The notes beneath the pieces are model-generated. The model was given only the letters and a program-made list of their open reading frames with translations. It had not been told where the DNA came from and did not search any database. Both the position numbers and the translations under genes were made by a program. From Calothrix sp. C42_A2020_038 (GTDB lineage Bacteria > Cyanobacteriota > Cyanobacteriia > Cyanobacteriales > Nostocaceae), in NCBI GenBank assembly GCA_015272395.1, contig JACYLQ010000001.1, positions 248,001-312,000 of the forward strand: a DNA stretch of 64,000 nt, written 5' to 3'. Shown here in pieces: positions 54,908 through 64,000 of the stretch (its first letter is position 1; the number at the start of each line of letters is the position of its first letter).

Positions 54908-56488
54908 ATGTTGAAACCCAAGCCAACGAAAAAAAGGACGAGAAGAAGTCGGTGGCATGTAACTTTGCCTCTGAATTCTTCTAAGTATAATTCAATTGCA
55001 TGGCGTTTATTGAACACAATTAAACGCTTATCCCCAACCTGGCAGGCTAGTATACCCTTAGCTGCAATAATAGTTTTGGCATCGGGTTATGCGGCGGTTG
55101 CCCAAACACCTGCCGGACCAAGTACTGGCGATTTGAAAGTTGCACTAGATACATTGTGGGTTGCAATTGCAGCGTTTCTAGTCTTCTTTATGAATGCTGG
55201 ATTCGGTATGTTAGAAACTGGGTTCTGTCGTCATAAAAATGCTGTCAATGTCCTTGCAAAAAACTTGATTGTATTCGCGTTAGCGACAATTGCATTTTGG
55301 TCGATTGGCTTTGGGTTAATGTTTGGTAATGGTAATGACTTTATTGGTTTGAGTGGATTCTTTTTGCCTGCCGATAATAGTCCTGCTGTGGGTAATGCTT
55401 ATAAAGGAGCTTTTGAAGCTCTTAATTGGACTGGTGTTCCTCTTGAGGCAAAATTTCTATTTCAACTGGTTTTTGCTGGAACTGCTGCCACTATCGTTTC
55501 TGGCGCCGTTGCTGAACGGATAAAATTTGTTGACTTTTTAATTTTTAGTCTTTTGCTTGTTGGCATAGCTTACCCAATAACCGGACACTGGATTTGGGGT
55601 GCTGGTTGGCTTGCTGACATGGGCTTTTTTGACTTTGCTGGTTCTACGGTTGTTCACTCTGTTGGTGGTTGGGCAGCTTTGATGGGTGCCGCTTTTTTGG
55701 GCCCCCGTATTGGTAAATACCAAGAAAAACAAGTTATAGCAATACCCGGTCATAATATGAGTATTGCTACTCTTGGTTGTTTGATTCTTTGGTTGGGATG
55801 GTTTGGTTTTAACCCAGGTTCACTCATGGCAGCTGACCCTCAAGCATTAACTCATATTGCCTTAACAACAAATATGGCAGGTGCAGTTGGTGGAATTGCA
55901 GCAACTGTGACTGCATGGTTATACCTAGGAAAACCTGACTTATCGATGATTATCAACGGTATCTTAGCTGGTTTGGTAGGGATAACAGCTGCTTGTGCTT
56001 ACGTCAGCATCCCAAGCTCAGTTGTTATTGGTTTAATTGCTGGTATTATTGTTGTCTTTTCTGTCACCTTCTTTGACCGCCTTGGTATCGATGACCCTGT
56101 TGGCGCCACTTCTGTACACTTAGTTTGTGGTATTTGGGGTACTTTAGCTGTTGGACTATTTTCAGTTGGTCCTGGTGGTTATCCTTGGCTGGTTGACCTT
56201 GATAATAAACCTGTTGGACCTCACGGTTTATTCTTCGGTGGTGGACTTTCATCCCTCATTCCCCAAATTATAGGAATTCTTGCTGTCGGTGGAATGACAG
56301 TTCTTTTGAGTACAATATTTTGGCTGGCACTCAAATATACTTTGGGTATTCGTGTTACTCCCGCTGAAGAAATCGAAGGTTTGGATATTGGTGAACATGG
56401 CATGGAAGCTTACCACGGCTTTTTGAAGGAAGCTGATACCACCAGTGGATTTACTGATGCTTCACATTATGGAAAACATCCTATGTAA
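54908..56488 (+). CDS. amt: Ammonium transporter
   Basis: 526 residues, with the typical 11-helix Amt core. Core signatures: [54 protein letters not shown] (pore His), [19 protein letters not shown] and [20 protein letters not shown] (second pore His). The first 60 residues are an Arg/Lys-rich extension followed by a hydrophobic segment ending YAAVAQ, which looks like a signal peptide. It takes up ammonium, normally under nitrogen limitation. No glnB/glnK is next to it. A terminator follows. Confidence 0.95.
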   Translation: MLKPKPTKKRTRRSRWHVTLPLNSSKYNSIAWRLLNTIKRLSPTWQASIPLAAIIVLASGYAAVAQTPAGPSTGDLKVALDTLWVAIAAFLVFFMNAGFGMLETGFCRHKNAVNVLAKNLIVFALATIAFWSIGFGLMFGNGNDFIGLSGFFLPADNSPAVGNAYKGAFEALNWTGVPLEAKFLFQLVFAGTAATIVSGAVAERIKFVDFLIFSLLLVGIAYPITGHWIWGAGWLADMGFFDFAGSTVVHSVGGWAALMGAAFLGPRIGKYQEKQVIAIPGHNMSIATLGCLILWLGWFGFNPGSLMAADPQALTHIALTTNMAGAVGGIAATVTAWLYLGKPDLSMIINGILAGLVGITAACAYVSIPSSVVIGLIAGIIVVFSVTFFDRLGIDDPVGATSVHLVCGIWGTLAVGLFSVGPGGYPWLVDLDNKPVGPHGLFFGGGLSSLIPQIIGILAVGGMTVLLSTIFWLALKYTLGIRVTPAEEIEGLDIGEHGMEAYHGFLKEADTTSGFTDASHYGKHPM

Positions 56489-56517
56489 GTTTTGACTACA
56501 TAACTTCATTAATAACT

Positions 56518-56555
56518 GGGGCATGATATACAACATCATGCCCCTATTTCTTTTA
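56518..56555 (+). terminator. Terminator after amt
   Basis: Perfect 10-bp stem GGGGCATGAT / ATCATGCCCC with a 7-base loop, followed by TATTTCTTTT. Confidence 0.88.
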
Positions 56556-56850
56556 ATCTATCCAAACATTACTTAAATCCCAAGAAGATTAATCTAGTTG
56601 GCTAGAGTATTTACGTAATTTTTTATTTTTTGAATAAAAATAATTACAGTGTACTTTGCTTTATTCTGCCCTTATATAGGTTGAAACATCGCGTAGTATT
56701 TATAATATTTAACATACATTGCGCTCTGCCCGTTCCTCAACCGAAGGTAAGGAGAGGATGTAATAGAAAACGTTTGAACAGCTTCGTTAAAGTAGAACTT
56801 ATGTTAGCCTTGACGGCAGGAAGTGTTCAATTTACATCCGTTATGATAAG
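56556..56850. other. Intergenic region, no gene seen
   Basis: About 295 nt between the amt terminator and the convergent DUF3082 gene. A 74-codon open frame here has no start signal and no protein-like features. Confidence 0.5.
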
Positions 56851-57141
56851 TTAAGTATCTGGAGATTGTTGTTTGAAATTTTGTACTAATAGCTGTACTC
56901 CAAGAGCAAATAGTCCGATAGCAACTATTCCAAAGACCCACATTCCTAATGATACGACTCCTACTACTAGGGAGCGGACGACTGAGGAAATACTAGCTAT
57001 AATTTGATTGGTTGTATGTACTGGTTTATTTGCAAATGTGATTGCGATTGCACTTGTTAAGTTATACGAACCATATGCCATTACACTTGCTAATATGGCG
57101 CCGATAAGACATTTTGTTGGTGTTGGTTTTTCTTCGCTCAT
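56851..57141 (-). CDS. DUF3082-type membrane protein
   Basis: 96 residues with two membrane segments (CLIGAILASVMAYGSYNLTS and VVGVVSLGMWVFGIVAIGLF). This matches the small cyanobacterial and plastid DUF3082 family. It lies downstream of ispE on the same strand, a common arrangement. Function unknown. Confidence 0.78.
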   Translation of the reverse strand: MSEEKPTPTKCLIGAILASVMAYGSYNLTSAIAITFANKPVHTTNQIIASISSVVRSLVVGVVSLGMWVFGIVAIGLFALGVQLLVQNFKQQSPDT

Positions 57142-57241
57142 TTTTTTTGCTTTGTTTAAATTTTGATTGTACTTGACACTATAAGACTTTTTAGTTTCCC
57201 TACCATAAAAGGAGGAAAACTTTTTTGATATTTTTGATATC

Positions 57242-58192
57242 TTATGTAAAGTCTGACATATGAATACCTTGGGGAATGGTTTGAGTTGTAAATAATTCTA
57301 AATCTTGATCTGGTATTGTTGCGCGTACTTTTTGTTTGACACTTTCTGCGTGTTCTAAAGATTCACAAATTCCAAACACGCTCGGACCTGAACCTGACAT
57401 CATTGCTCCTAATGCACCTGATGAGGTGAGAGCTTCGCGTAACTCTAGTACTTTGGGAAATTCTGGTAAGACAACTTTTTCTAAGTCGTTGTGTAATTGT
57501 TGCGATATTTCCCTTGCGTCTTTATGAACTATTGCTTTGATCATTGGTGCTGAGTGTACAGAACTGGTGCGTGCTGTTAAAGTTTCTGTATCTTGGGGAT
57601 ATGTATTACCATACATAGCACGATAAGTTTTGTATGCCCAAGGAGTAGAAACGCTAAGACTACGATGCTTACCTAATACTATATATATATTGTCTAAACC
57701 TAAAATTTCTGAAAGTTGTTCTCCTCGTCCTGTTGCTATTGCTGTTCCACCTGCTACACAGAAGGGAATATCTGAACCTAAAGTGGCGCCTAAGTCTTCT
57801 ATTTCAACTTTAGTTAGTCCCAACTTCCATAATAAATCAATCCCTACTAATACTGCTGCGGCATTTGTGGAACCACCTGCTAACCCAGCAGCTACAGGTA
57901 TGCGTTTATAAATTTTGATATCTACTCCCCCAAACTTACTAAATTGTTCAGGAAACTGTTTTGCCATTAACTCTGCTGCACGGTAAGCAAGGTTTGTCTT
58001 ATCTCCGGGCACTTCCAAGTTATCACACTGCACACGAATATTTTCACTACCATTTGCGACAACATCTACTTGGTCTGCCAAGTCAATACTTTGCATTACC
58101 ATTGCTAATTCATGATACCCATCATCACGGGCGCCGATGATTTCTAAATACAAATTTATTTTAGCAGGAGCTACTAAACTATAACCTTGCAT
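57242..58192 (-). CDS. ispE: 4-diphosphocytidyl-2-C-methyl-D-erythritol kinase
   Basis: 316 residues. GHMP kinase with APAKINLYLEI at the N-terminus, the ATP loop PVAAGLAGGSTNAAA, and LGSDIPFC. It phosphorylates CDP-methylerythritol in the plastid-type isoprenoid (MEP) pathway that feeds chlorophyll phytol, carotenoids and quinones. It follows rsmA closely on the same strand, a conserved gene pair. Confidence 0.96.
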   Translation of the reverse strand: MQGYSLVAPAKINLYLEIIGARDDGYHELAMVMQSIDLADQVDVVANGSENIRVQCDNLEVPGDKTNLAYRAAELMAKQFPEQFSKFGGVDIKIYKRIPVAAGLAGGSTNAAAVLVGIDLLWKLGLTKVEIEDLGATLGSDIPFCVAGGTAIATGRGEQLSEILGLDNIYIVLGKHRSLSVSTPWAYKTYRAMYGNTYPQDTETLTARTSSVHSAPMIKAIVHKDAREISQQLHNDLEKVVLPEFPKVLELREALTSSGALGAMMSGSGPSVFGICESLEHAESVKQKVRATIPDQDLELFTTQTIPQGIHMSDFT

Positions 58193-58230
58193 GGTAATTC
58201 ATTAACTCATCTGCTTCAATATACCTATAT

Positions 58231-59073
58231 TTATGGTGCTTTTCCTACCTGTTTCAATTCATTACTCAACTGAACCCATTGTTCTACACCAATATCTTCT
58301 CCACGCACTTGAGGGTTAATATTTAATCTTTCCAAAATACCAGTCAACTCATCTCGTTCAACAACACTCTGCAAATTATTTCGTAACATTTTTCGTTTCG
58401 CACTGAACCCTAACTTTACCAAAGTTTCTAAATAATTCGGGTCATCAGCTTGTCTTTCCAACTGACGTGGTACCAATTTTACTACAGCCGAATCTACTTT
58501 TGGTGCTGGATGAAAAGCCTTAGCTGGAACTGTACAAATATATTCACACTTTGCTAAATATTGTACACGTACAGTTAAGGCGCCAAAAACCCTCGAACCT
58601 GGTTTTGCAACAATCCTCTCAGCCACCTCTTTCTGTACTAATAATACAATCGACTCATAGGCTCGAATATTTGGATTTGCAATCGTCCCCAATAACTTTT
58701 CAATAATCGGCCCAGTAATATTATACGGAATATTCGCTACTACTTTATTCTGATTCTGAAACTTCTCAAAACTACTAATTTGTGACTCAATATCCAACTC
58801 CAAAAAATCACCTTGTAACAATAAAAAATTATCCCTATTTCCAAACTCCTTTACCAACAGTTTACACAAATCCCTGTCAATTTCTACAGAAACTAAAGCC
58901 TCTACCAAAGGTAAAATTCTACCTGTCAAAACTCCTGTCCCTGGACCTATCTCCAATACTCTATCATTCTGACTACACTCCGCTGCACTGACTATACTGT
59001 CCAAAACACTCTCACTCTTCAGCCAATGCTGGGCAAAGACCCTGCGCACCTTCACTTCCCCAAACCCTTTCAT
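58231..59073 (-). CDS. rsmA: 16S rRNA dimethyladenosine transferase
   Basis: 280 residues from the ATG at 59073, chosen because AGAGGG lies 6 nt upstream; the ORF can extend 11 codons further to 59106. It dimethylates two adjacent adenines near the 3' end of 16S rRNA. Motifs: RRVFAQHWLKSE, VLEIGPGTGVLT (SAM site), VANIPYNITGPII (catalytic NIPY), FHPAPKVDSAVV. The ispE gene begins 38 nt downstream, so the two are likely co-transcribed. Confidence 0.95.
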   Translation of the reverse strand: MKGFGEVKVRRVFAQHWLKSESVLDSIVSAAECSQNDRVLEIGPGTGVLTGRILPLVEALVSVEIDRDLCKLLVKEFGNRDNFLLLQGDFLELDIESQISSFEKFQNQNKVVANIPYNITGPIIEKLLGTIANPNIRAYESIVLLVQKEVAERIVAKPGSRVFGALTVRVQYLAKCEYICTVPAKAFHPAPKVDSAVVKLVPRQLERQADDPNYLETLVKLGFSAKRKMLRNNLQSVVERDELTGILERLNINPQVRGEDIGVEQWVQLSNELKQVGKAP

Positions 59074-59315
59074 AGCATACCCTCTACCCTTTACCTCAAA
59101 TCCCATTTCTTACTTTTTGCTTATTTTTTTATCCTACTCTCTTTGTATAAATATAGTCTTGACTTAGATTATCTCCGTAAAAATATAGTTACAGTATATA
59201 CTTTTAGATAATATAAAAAGCCGTGTTTATCTCAATATAAATACTGATTTTAAGATATTGTGGTTACAAATAATACTTATATATCAACGACACCACAAAT
59301 TTAATCCAGAATAAT

Positions 59316-59663
59316 CTAATCAGCATCAAGGTCAATTAACTTAAAATTCCAAGGTTTCATGGCAGCTTTAGCTATTTCCTTATCTACACCTTCATAAATT
59401 TCCCACTCGGAATTTTGATCTTTGGGATGTCCATCACCTACATACCCCGCAACTTTGATTATCGGACAACCCCCTAAACGATGATTTTCCATTCCTTTTG
59501 GAATTGCTAATTTGAGCTTATGCCCTACAAATTTTGATACACTTAGTTCAGCAACAGATTCACGTATTAAACAAATATCACCAGCAGTTCCCCAAGTAGT
59601 TGGATAAATGTAAAGAAAACATATATAAGGCTGTGGCTTAATGGCTCTTTTGAAAACTTTCAT
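59316..59663 (-). CDS. Hypothetical protein
   Basis: 115 residues, not recognised. Conspicuous WGTAGDICLIRES, HRLGGCPIIKVAGYVGDGHP and an acidic C-terminus ending LIDLDAD. No signal peptide. The protein-like composition and lack of an overlapping alternative frame support a real gene. Confidence 0.6.
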   Translation of the reverse strand: MKVFKRAIKPQPYICFLYIYPTTWGTAGDICLIRESVAELSVSKFVGHKLKLAIPKGMENHRLGGCPIIKVAGYVGDGHPKDQNSEWEIYEGVDKEIAKAAMKPWNFKLIDLDAD

Positions 59664-59844
59664 TATCTATAATCCTTACACATTTGTTGAAAATTCATAG
59701 CATACTAAAATCATTTACTTAGCCTGACTATAGTACAACTGTAAAACAAAAAAATCAAACTTAGCGTCAGATAAATCTAAGTTTAGAAGTTGCACAATAA
59801 GTTCGACAACAGTGTGTTTATTATTACCATAGTTTTTCAAGTTT

Positions 59845-59876
59845 AAACATCTAAACATTTAAGCATCTAAATGTTT
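59845..59876. repeat. Octamer tandem repeat (left of the nuclease-like gene)
   Basis: Degenerate 8-bp units AAACATCT, AAACATTT, AAGCATCT in a row, followed by a partly complementary AAATGTTT. Similar units lie on the other side of the gene at 60555. Confidence 0.6.
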
Positions 59877-59881
59877 TATAA

Positions 59882-60499
59882 TTATATGATACCTTTCAAT
59901 GCAGCAACTAAAATTCGCATAACTTGTTCTAGATCTTCAGGAACTCGATAACTATTAATTCCTTGTTCAAAATGTTTTGCGACACGGTTTAATCTACCAA
60001 ATTGCCAAATAGTTCCTGTTGTCACAACTCCAATTAAAATAGGTTGTTGAGAAACTGTGGTTGCTCCATCCCAATGGTCAAGAGCAACTAACTCAGCAAC
60101 AAGCTGAGTGAACCCGCGCGTTAAATCTTCATACTTTGCTTCAATAACCAATAACTGATTAACAGAATTTAAACGTAGTAAGTAATCTAAGCTACCTTGA
60201 AGCCAATTAGAAACTTTTAAAGTATATTCAATACGCAATTCAGCCTTTGTGTAATGAATTAATTCTGTCACCACCCGTGAAATCAGAATCTCCCGTCTTG
60301 CTAATTCATTAGTCAATGGTACAAATGGTAGTACTTCTTCAATCCGGTCGCGTAGTTCTTCCAAACGATCAAGGTGATCAGGGAACTGAGGTAGAATTAA
60401 ATTTTTGCGAGTTAATCCGTAGCCAAATTCTTGAGCTAATTCACTAGCTTCAAATCCAAGCTCAAAGTATCGGCTTTGGTTTGGGTCTAGAATCGGCAT
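59882..60499 (-). CDS. PD-(D/E)XK nuclease-like hypothetical protein
   Basis: 205 residues. In the middle, GSLDYLLRLNSVNQLLVIEAK followed by FTQLVAELVAL fits a restriction-endonuclease fold: D in GSLDY, E and K in IEAK, Q in the following helix. The N-terminal half is helical. It could be a nuclease in defence or mobile DNA handling, but no partner methylase or helicase is near. Flanked on both sides by similar 8-bp tandem repeats. Confidence 0.65.
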   Translation of the reverse strand: MPILDPNQSRYFELGFEASELAQEFGYGLTRKNLILPQFPDHLDRLEELRDRIEEVLPFVPLTNELARREILISRVVTELIHYTKAELRIEYTLKVSNWLQGSLDYLLRLNSVNQLLVIEAKYEDLTRGFTQLVAELVALDHWDGATTVSQQPILIGVVTTGTIWQFGRLNRVAKHFEQGINSYRVPEDLEQVMRILVAALKGII

Positions 60500-60554
60500 A
60501 AGTAACTATGAAGCTATTCACCTTTTTAAATATAGCGTAGAAAATCTCTGTTTC

Positions 60555-60583
60555 AAGCATCCAAACATTTAAACATTTAGATA
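60555..60583. repeat. Octamer tandem repeat (right of the nuclease-like gene)
   Basis: AAGCATCC, AAACATTT, AAACATTT in direct order, in the same orientation as the units at 59845. Confidence 0.6.
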
Positions 60584-60697
60584 CTTAACAAGTACTTGCA
60601 AGATTAAATTCTCTATTTGAAGGTATGTAATACTACTTATTTCAGAAAATTACAGAGGTAAAATATATTACATGAAACTTTGATAGGAGAATTTTAA

Positions 60698-62092
60698 ATG
60701 TTAAATCGTAAGCACCTTGTGATGTTAAAGCAGGGTGTAAATATTTGGAATAGATGGAGATGGGATAATCCAGAGATAATTCCAGAATTGGTTGGAGCAG
60801 ATTTAAAATTGTTTATGTTAATTGGTGCTGACTTTAGTGGTGTAGATTTAAGTTATGTAAATTTAAGTAGAGCAAACGTAAGTGGGGCAGATTTTAGAGA
60901 TGCTGTTTTAGTCAAGGCAAATTTTAAAGGGGCTAATTTAAGCGGCGCCAATTTGAGTAAAGTAAATTTGAGCGAAGCGAATTTAGAAGGTTGTGACTTA
61001 AGTCAGGCAAAGTTAGCAAAAGCGAATTTGAGTAAAGCAGATTTGACAGGGGCTGATTTAAGCGGTGCAATACTAAGTCGAGCTATTCTTAGTAATACTA
61101 TCCTAAATAGTGCCAACTTGATAGGCGCCAATTTATGTCGTACAATTTTTAGTCAAACAAGCTTTAGGGATATTAGCTTAGATGCAGCAAATTTGAGTGG
61201 AACAAATCTAAGTGGCATAAATTTAAGTGGTGTAAATTTGAGTCATGCCAACTTAAGTAAAGCAAATCTAAGTGAAACAAACTTTAGTATGGTAGACTTA
61301 ACAGGCGCCGACTTAAGTGCAGCAAATCTAAGTCGTGCAAAATTGAACGGAGCCAATTTAAACGGGGCAAAGTTAATATCAGCGAATTTAAGATATTCGG
61401 AATTACAAGGAGCTTCTTTAAGTCAAGCAAATTTAACAGCTGCTGACTTATGTGGTGCAGAAATGCGAGAAGCAAACTTACAGTATGCAGTTCTCGTTCA
61501 AGCAAATCTACCAAATGCAAATTTATATAGAGTTGAATTACAGGATGCGGATATTACGTGTGCCAATTTTTTCAACTCGAACTTAAGTGAAGCCAACTTA
61601 ACGCGCGTTCAAGCAACAGGGACAAACTTCACAGGTGTAAATATTTCAGGTGCATGTGTAGAAAAATGGCACATCGATGCTTTAACCAAATTAGATGATA
61701 TAGATGCTAGTCATGTCTACCTTAAGCGTAACCAACAAGAACGTTGTCCTTTTCGTAGAAATTTCCAAGCAGGAGAATTTTCACTTTATTTTCAAACATC
61801 ACAAACAATCAATTTAAGCTTCAGTGAAATCATTGATTGGCAGGCGTTATGGATATCCATACAAAAACTCACTACACTAACTAATATTAGCAACTTACAT
61901 ATTAAATCAATTGAGAATGATAATAATAATTTAATAATTCGGCTGAGTATTCCGTATGCGGTAGATATACATAATGTAGAAACATGGTTATGGAATGAAT
62001 ACCAAAACACATTACAAATGCAAAAAAGTGCAAATCATCGTCAAAGTAGTAGTAACTTAATAGACACCATTAAAATTCTAGGAACAAAATAG
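60698..62092 (+). CDS. Pentapeptide-repeat protein with C-terminal domain
   Basis: 464 residues. An N-terminal amphipathic segment (LVMLKQGVNIWNRWRWDN), then about 55 pentapeptides of the A(N/D)LSx kind (residues 30-320), predicted as a beta-helix, followed by a distinct 140-residue domain (about 325-464) starting near HIDALTKLDDIDASHVYLKR. GGAGAA precedes the ATG. The repeat core uses Ser where the other pentapeptide protein in this window uses Gln. Role unknown. Confidence 0.85.
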   Translation: MLNRKHLVMLKQGVNIWNRWRWDNPEIIPELVGADLKLFMLIGADFSGVDLSYVNLSRANVSGADFRDAVLVKANFKGANLSGANLSKVNLSEANLEGCDLSQAKLAKANLSKADLTGADLSGAILSRAILSNTILNSANLIGANLCRTIFSQTSFRDISLDAANLSGTNLSGINLSGVNLSHANLSKANLSETNFSMVDLTGADLSAANLSRAKLNGANLNGAKLISANLRYSELQGASLSQANLTAADLCGAEMREANLQYAVLVQANLPNANLYRVELQDADITCANFFNSNLSEANLTRVQATGTNFTGVNISGACVEKWHIDALTKLDDIDASHVYLKRNQQERCPFRRNFQAGEFSLYFQTSQTINLSFSEIIDWQALWISIQKLTTLTNISNLHIKSIENDNNNLIIRLSIPYAVDIHNVETWLWNEYQNTLQMQKSANHRQSSSNLIDTIKILGTK

Positions 62093-62096
62093 AGCT

Positions 62097-62129
62097 GCGG
62101 CGCCACAATAAGTTAAGATAAGGCGCCGC
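62097..62129. terminator. GC-rich hairpin between convergent genes
   Basis: GCGGCGCC / GGCGCCGC, an 8-bp stem that contains two copies of GGCGCC, with a 17-base AT-rich loop. It lies between the stop codons of the pentapeptide gene and the integrase. Confidence 0.6.
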
Positions 62130-63571
62130 TATGTAAAAAATTCCAATTGGTGTTTAATTAAGATAGCTTTTAAAGTTTGATTTTCAGCTTCTAACTCTTT
62201 GATACGTTCTTTCATAGCTTCTTTACTCATTCCAACACTGTTAATAACCACTTCCTTATAAATTTCTAAATTGGCATCTTCACTCATCCAACGCTGATAA
62301 GTTTTTGTATGTTCGTTAACGGTATGTCCCATATAGTCAGACATCGTTTTAATGGGAACTCTTAAACGGTGTCCACGTATAGCGTATGCATGACGCAGGT
62401 CATAGGGACGAAAGTTTAAGTTAACGGTTCTAAACCGATTGTAGAGTTTAGCTGTTTGATTTTCTAAAGTACCACCAAAAACAGGCACCTTAATATTTTT
62501 TAAATCAAATAATTCCACCCAATGAGGATATAAAGGGGGAACACCACAGTTACGTTCTCCTGTTTTAGTTCCTTGTGTTAAAGTGGGATTTAATCTAATC
62601 AAATGGAAAGTGTTACTAGGACTGATAAAAGCTTCTAAGTCCAAAGCAAACAGTTCATGGGGTCTTAAACCATAAGCTGCTAACATTCCATAAGCCCACT
62701 GCCATTGTTCAGGGTACGTAATATTTTCTTTACTAGAATACCGAGAAAGCGGTGCCCCAATTAAATCAAATCCTGCAATAATTTCGTTATCAGTAGGAAT
62801 TCTTCTAAGAGTGGGATTTGGATTTGGAGTAGCATATGCGACAATTTGTTTTGCAACATCGATACCACAAAAATCAGCAAATTTCTTTAATTGCCAAGAC
62901 AAGTAAAAACGCGAAGAAGTGTTTGGTTTTGTCTTTTTGAGGGCAGTTTCTATTGCTTCGAGAGTAAGAGGTTGATCTTGGGGTAATTTCTTGAGGTGAC
63001 GTAGGTAGTGACTTTCCCAAGTGCGTACTCCCTGACGGTTATGAGTATGAGTTTTCCAGAAAGCTTGTTCATATTCTTCAATGAGTTCAGAAATCAATTT
63101 TGCAGGCTTTACGACATCTAATAGTACTTTCTGGGCCTGTTTCCCTAAGAGTTCAGGAGTCCATTGAAATTGCTTAGTAATCAATAGTAAATCTAACTCG
63201 CGCGCTTTTGCAACGGCAGCTTTCAAACCAACATCATTTGCTGTAAAACCAAGAGAAATAGTATACTGTTTGTTAGCACTTCCATTTTTACCAATGTCTC
63301 CAGGCTTGCAGGGAAAGGTACCTTGCAAACCAATAGATTTAGGACTAGTTAACTTAATCTTAACTTTAACCCTCTCAAGAATTAATGCAGAATTAGCCAG
63401 TTGAACCGAGTGCTTCATACGCAAATACTCACGTTCTAACTTGACATACTCATCTGATGCTGGAGTTTTAGCTTTCCACTGCTTCCATTTTTCAGGTGGA
63501 TACTTCTCAATAGGAGTATTATCCCATTCAGCCTGACGAGGGTCATATGTACTAATAGATAAATTAGACAT
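62129..63571 (-). CDS. Tyrosine recombinase / site-specific integrase
   Basis: 480 residues. The catalytic half is C-terminal: LAAYGLRPHELFALDLEAF (first Arg), DLRHAYAIRGHRL (His-x-x-Arg), YMGH, and the nucleophile Tyr in TKTYQRWM. The N-terminal 240 residues contain a SAM-like DNA-binding part. The C-terminal heptad stretch MKERIKELEAENQTLKAILI is a short coiled coil. It could belong to an integrated element to the right, but no attachment site was identified within the window. Confidence 0.85.
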   Translation of the reverse strand: MSNLSISTYDPRQAEWDNTPIEKYPPEKWKQWKAKTPASDEYVKLEREYLRMKHSVQLANSALILERVKVKIKLTSPKSIGLQGTFPCKPGDIGKNGSANKQYTISLGFTANDVGLKAAVAKARELDLLLITKQFQWTPELLGKQAQKVLLDVVKPAKLISELIEEYEQAFWKTHTHNRQGVRTWESHYLRHLKKLPQDQPLTLEAIETALKKTKPNTSSRFYLSWQLKKFADFCGIDVAKQIVAYATPNPNPTLRRIPTDNEIIAGFDLIGAPLSRYSSKENITYPEQWQWAYGMLAAYGLRPHELFALDLEAFISPSNTFHLIRLNPTLTQGTKTGERNCGVPPLYPHWVELFDLKNIKVPVFGGTLENQTAKLYNRFRTVNLNFRPYDLRHAYAIRGHRLRVPIKTMSDYMGHTVNEHTKTYQRWMSEDANLEIYKEVVINSVGMSKEAMKERIKELEAENQTLKAILIKHQLEFFT

Positions 63572-63928
63572 AGAATCAACTTACAGCAACTTTCAAGTTA
63601 GTTAAATGCAGCCGAGCGCTCAAGGATGCCGACTCCACAACAGTTTAATTTTAATCTATGTACCTTCCGCCACCTAAAAACAGCTGTATATACTCAAATA
63701 AGTCGAGATAGATATTATTTGATGGAATGATGTGAAGCCAACACACATAAGTATAAGTGTGTAGGTAAAATATTGGCAGGATAAGGGGTAGAGATAATAC
63801 AGCAGATGAAAACGAAGGTTACCCTCTTTCCTAGTTTCACTATTGAAGACAAAATTTAGACGGAAAGTTTACCCTCCATACTGAAGTTAAATGTTAACTC
63901 CCAAGGCAGCAGGAGAACGTGCAAATCT
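63572..63928. other. Intergenic region upstream of a lipoprotein gene
   Basis: 357 nt between divergent genes; no ORF, tRNA or direct repeats that would mark an attachment site were recognised. Confidence 0.45.
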
Positions 63929-64000
63929 ATGAAAGTCGAAAAAAAACTTATTGTTCCTTTACTCATTGTGGCGGTAGCAGCTAGCCTTAGTAGCTGTGCA
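63929..64000 (+). CDS. Lipoprotein, N-terminal part only (cut by window end)
   Basis: 24 codons to the end of the window: a Lys-rich start, a hydrophobic stretch (LIVPLLIVAVAASL) and the lipobox LSSC at residues 20-23. AGGAGA lies 12 nt before the ATG. It should be lipidated on the Cys and anchored in a membrane; the mature protein is out of sight. Confidence 0.65.
   Translation, partial: MKVEKKLIVPLLIVAVAASLSSCA

Noticed and set aside
56630-56854. 74-codon open frame after amt
   Set aside because: No ribosome site, unlikely composition, and it runs into the stop region of the convergent DUF3082 gene.

Overview
The window reads as chromosome of a cyanobacterium, probably filamentous (Nostocales-like). 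The evidence is photosystem II genes psbN and psbH, an iron-stress antenna gene isiA with a second Pcb-type antenna gene, a ferrochelatase ending in a chlorophyll-binding-like helix, pentapeptide-repeat proteins, and a heptamer tandem repeat inside gcvP. The DNA is AT-rich yet full of the palindromes GGCGCC and GCGCGC, while the usual cyanobacterial palindrome GCGATCGC was not noticed on reading.

Left third (1-19.4 kb), mostly housekeeping. A secreted hypothetical protein and an NAD-dependent epimerase are followed by the glycine cleavage genes gcvT, gcvH and gcvP. Then come isiA and a Pcb-like gene, an arsM-arsS pair (arsenosugar synthesis) with hemH on the minus strand, a PAS-GGDEF-EAL signalling protein, a YegS-type lipid kinase, a short-chain dehydrogenase, an alpha/beta hydrolase and a YgfZ-type folate-binding protein.

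Middle (19.5-37.9 kb), one large type I CRISPR-Cas island. Reading on the minus strand the order is: a duplicated leader with a cas3 tail fragment, array 3 (42 repeats), cas3 split into two same-frame ORFs by a stop-rich stretch with an 18-bp hairpin, leader, array 2 (27 repeats), cas8-like, cas7, cas5, cas6, cas4, cas1, cas2, leader, array 1 (11 full repeats plus a decayed one). A WYL-type regulator gene lies between cas3 and array 3 on the opposite strand. All arrays are read leftward, ending each repeat in ACTGAAAC. The effector genes do not look like Csc1, Csc2 or Cas10d of type I-D, although the repeat resembles I-D repeats. Cas7 is of the DevR/Cst2 kind, suggesting an I-B/MYXAN-like module, and the Cas3 HD domain is at the C-terminus.

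Right third (38-64 kb). A small secreted protein is followed by a dynamin/Era-like membrane GTPase with a partner membrane protein, an OmpR-type response regulator, an RluA-type pseudouridine synthase, a Mut7-C protein, a sucrase/ferredoxin-like protein and an ABC exporter. Next are psbN/psbH, tatA, pth, a pentapeptide protein, a small envelope/YtxH cluster, an ammonium transporter, ispE, rsmA, a PD-(D/E)XK-like protein, a second pentapeptide protein, a tyrosine recombinase and the start of a lipoprotein gene cut by the window end. No rRNA, tRNA or complete insertion sequence was recognised.
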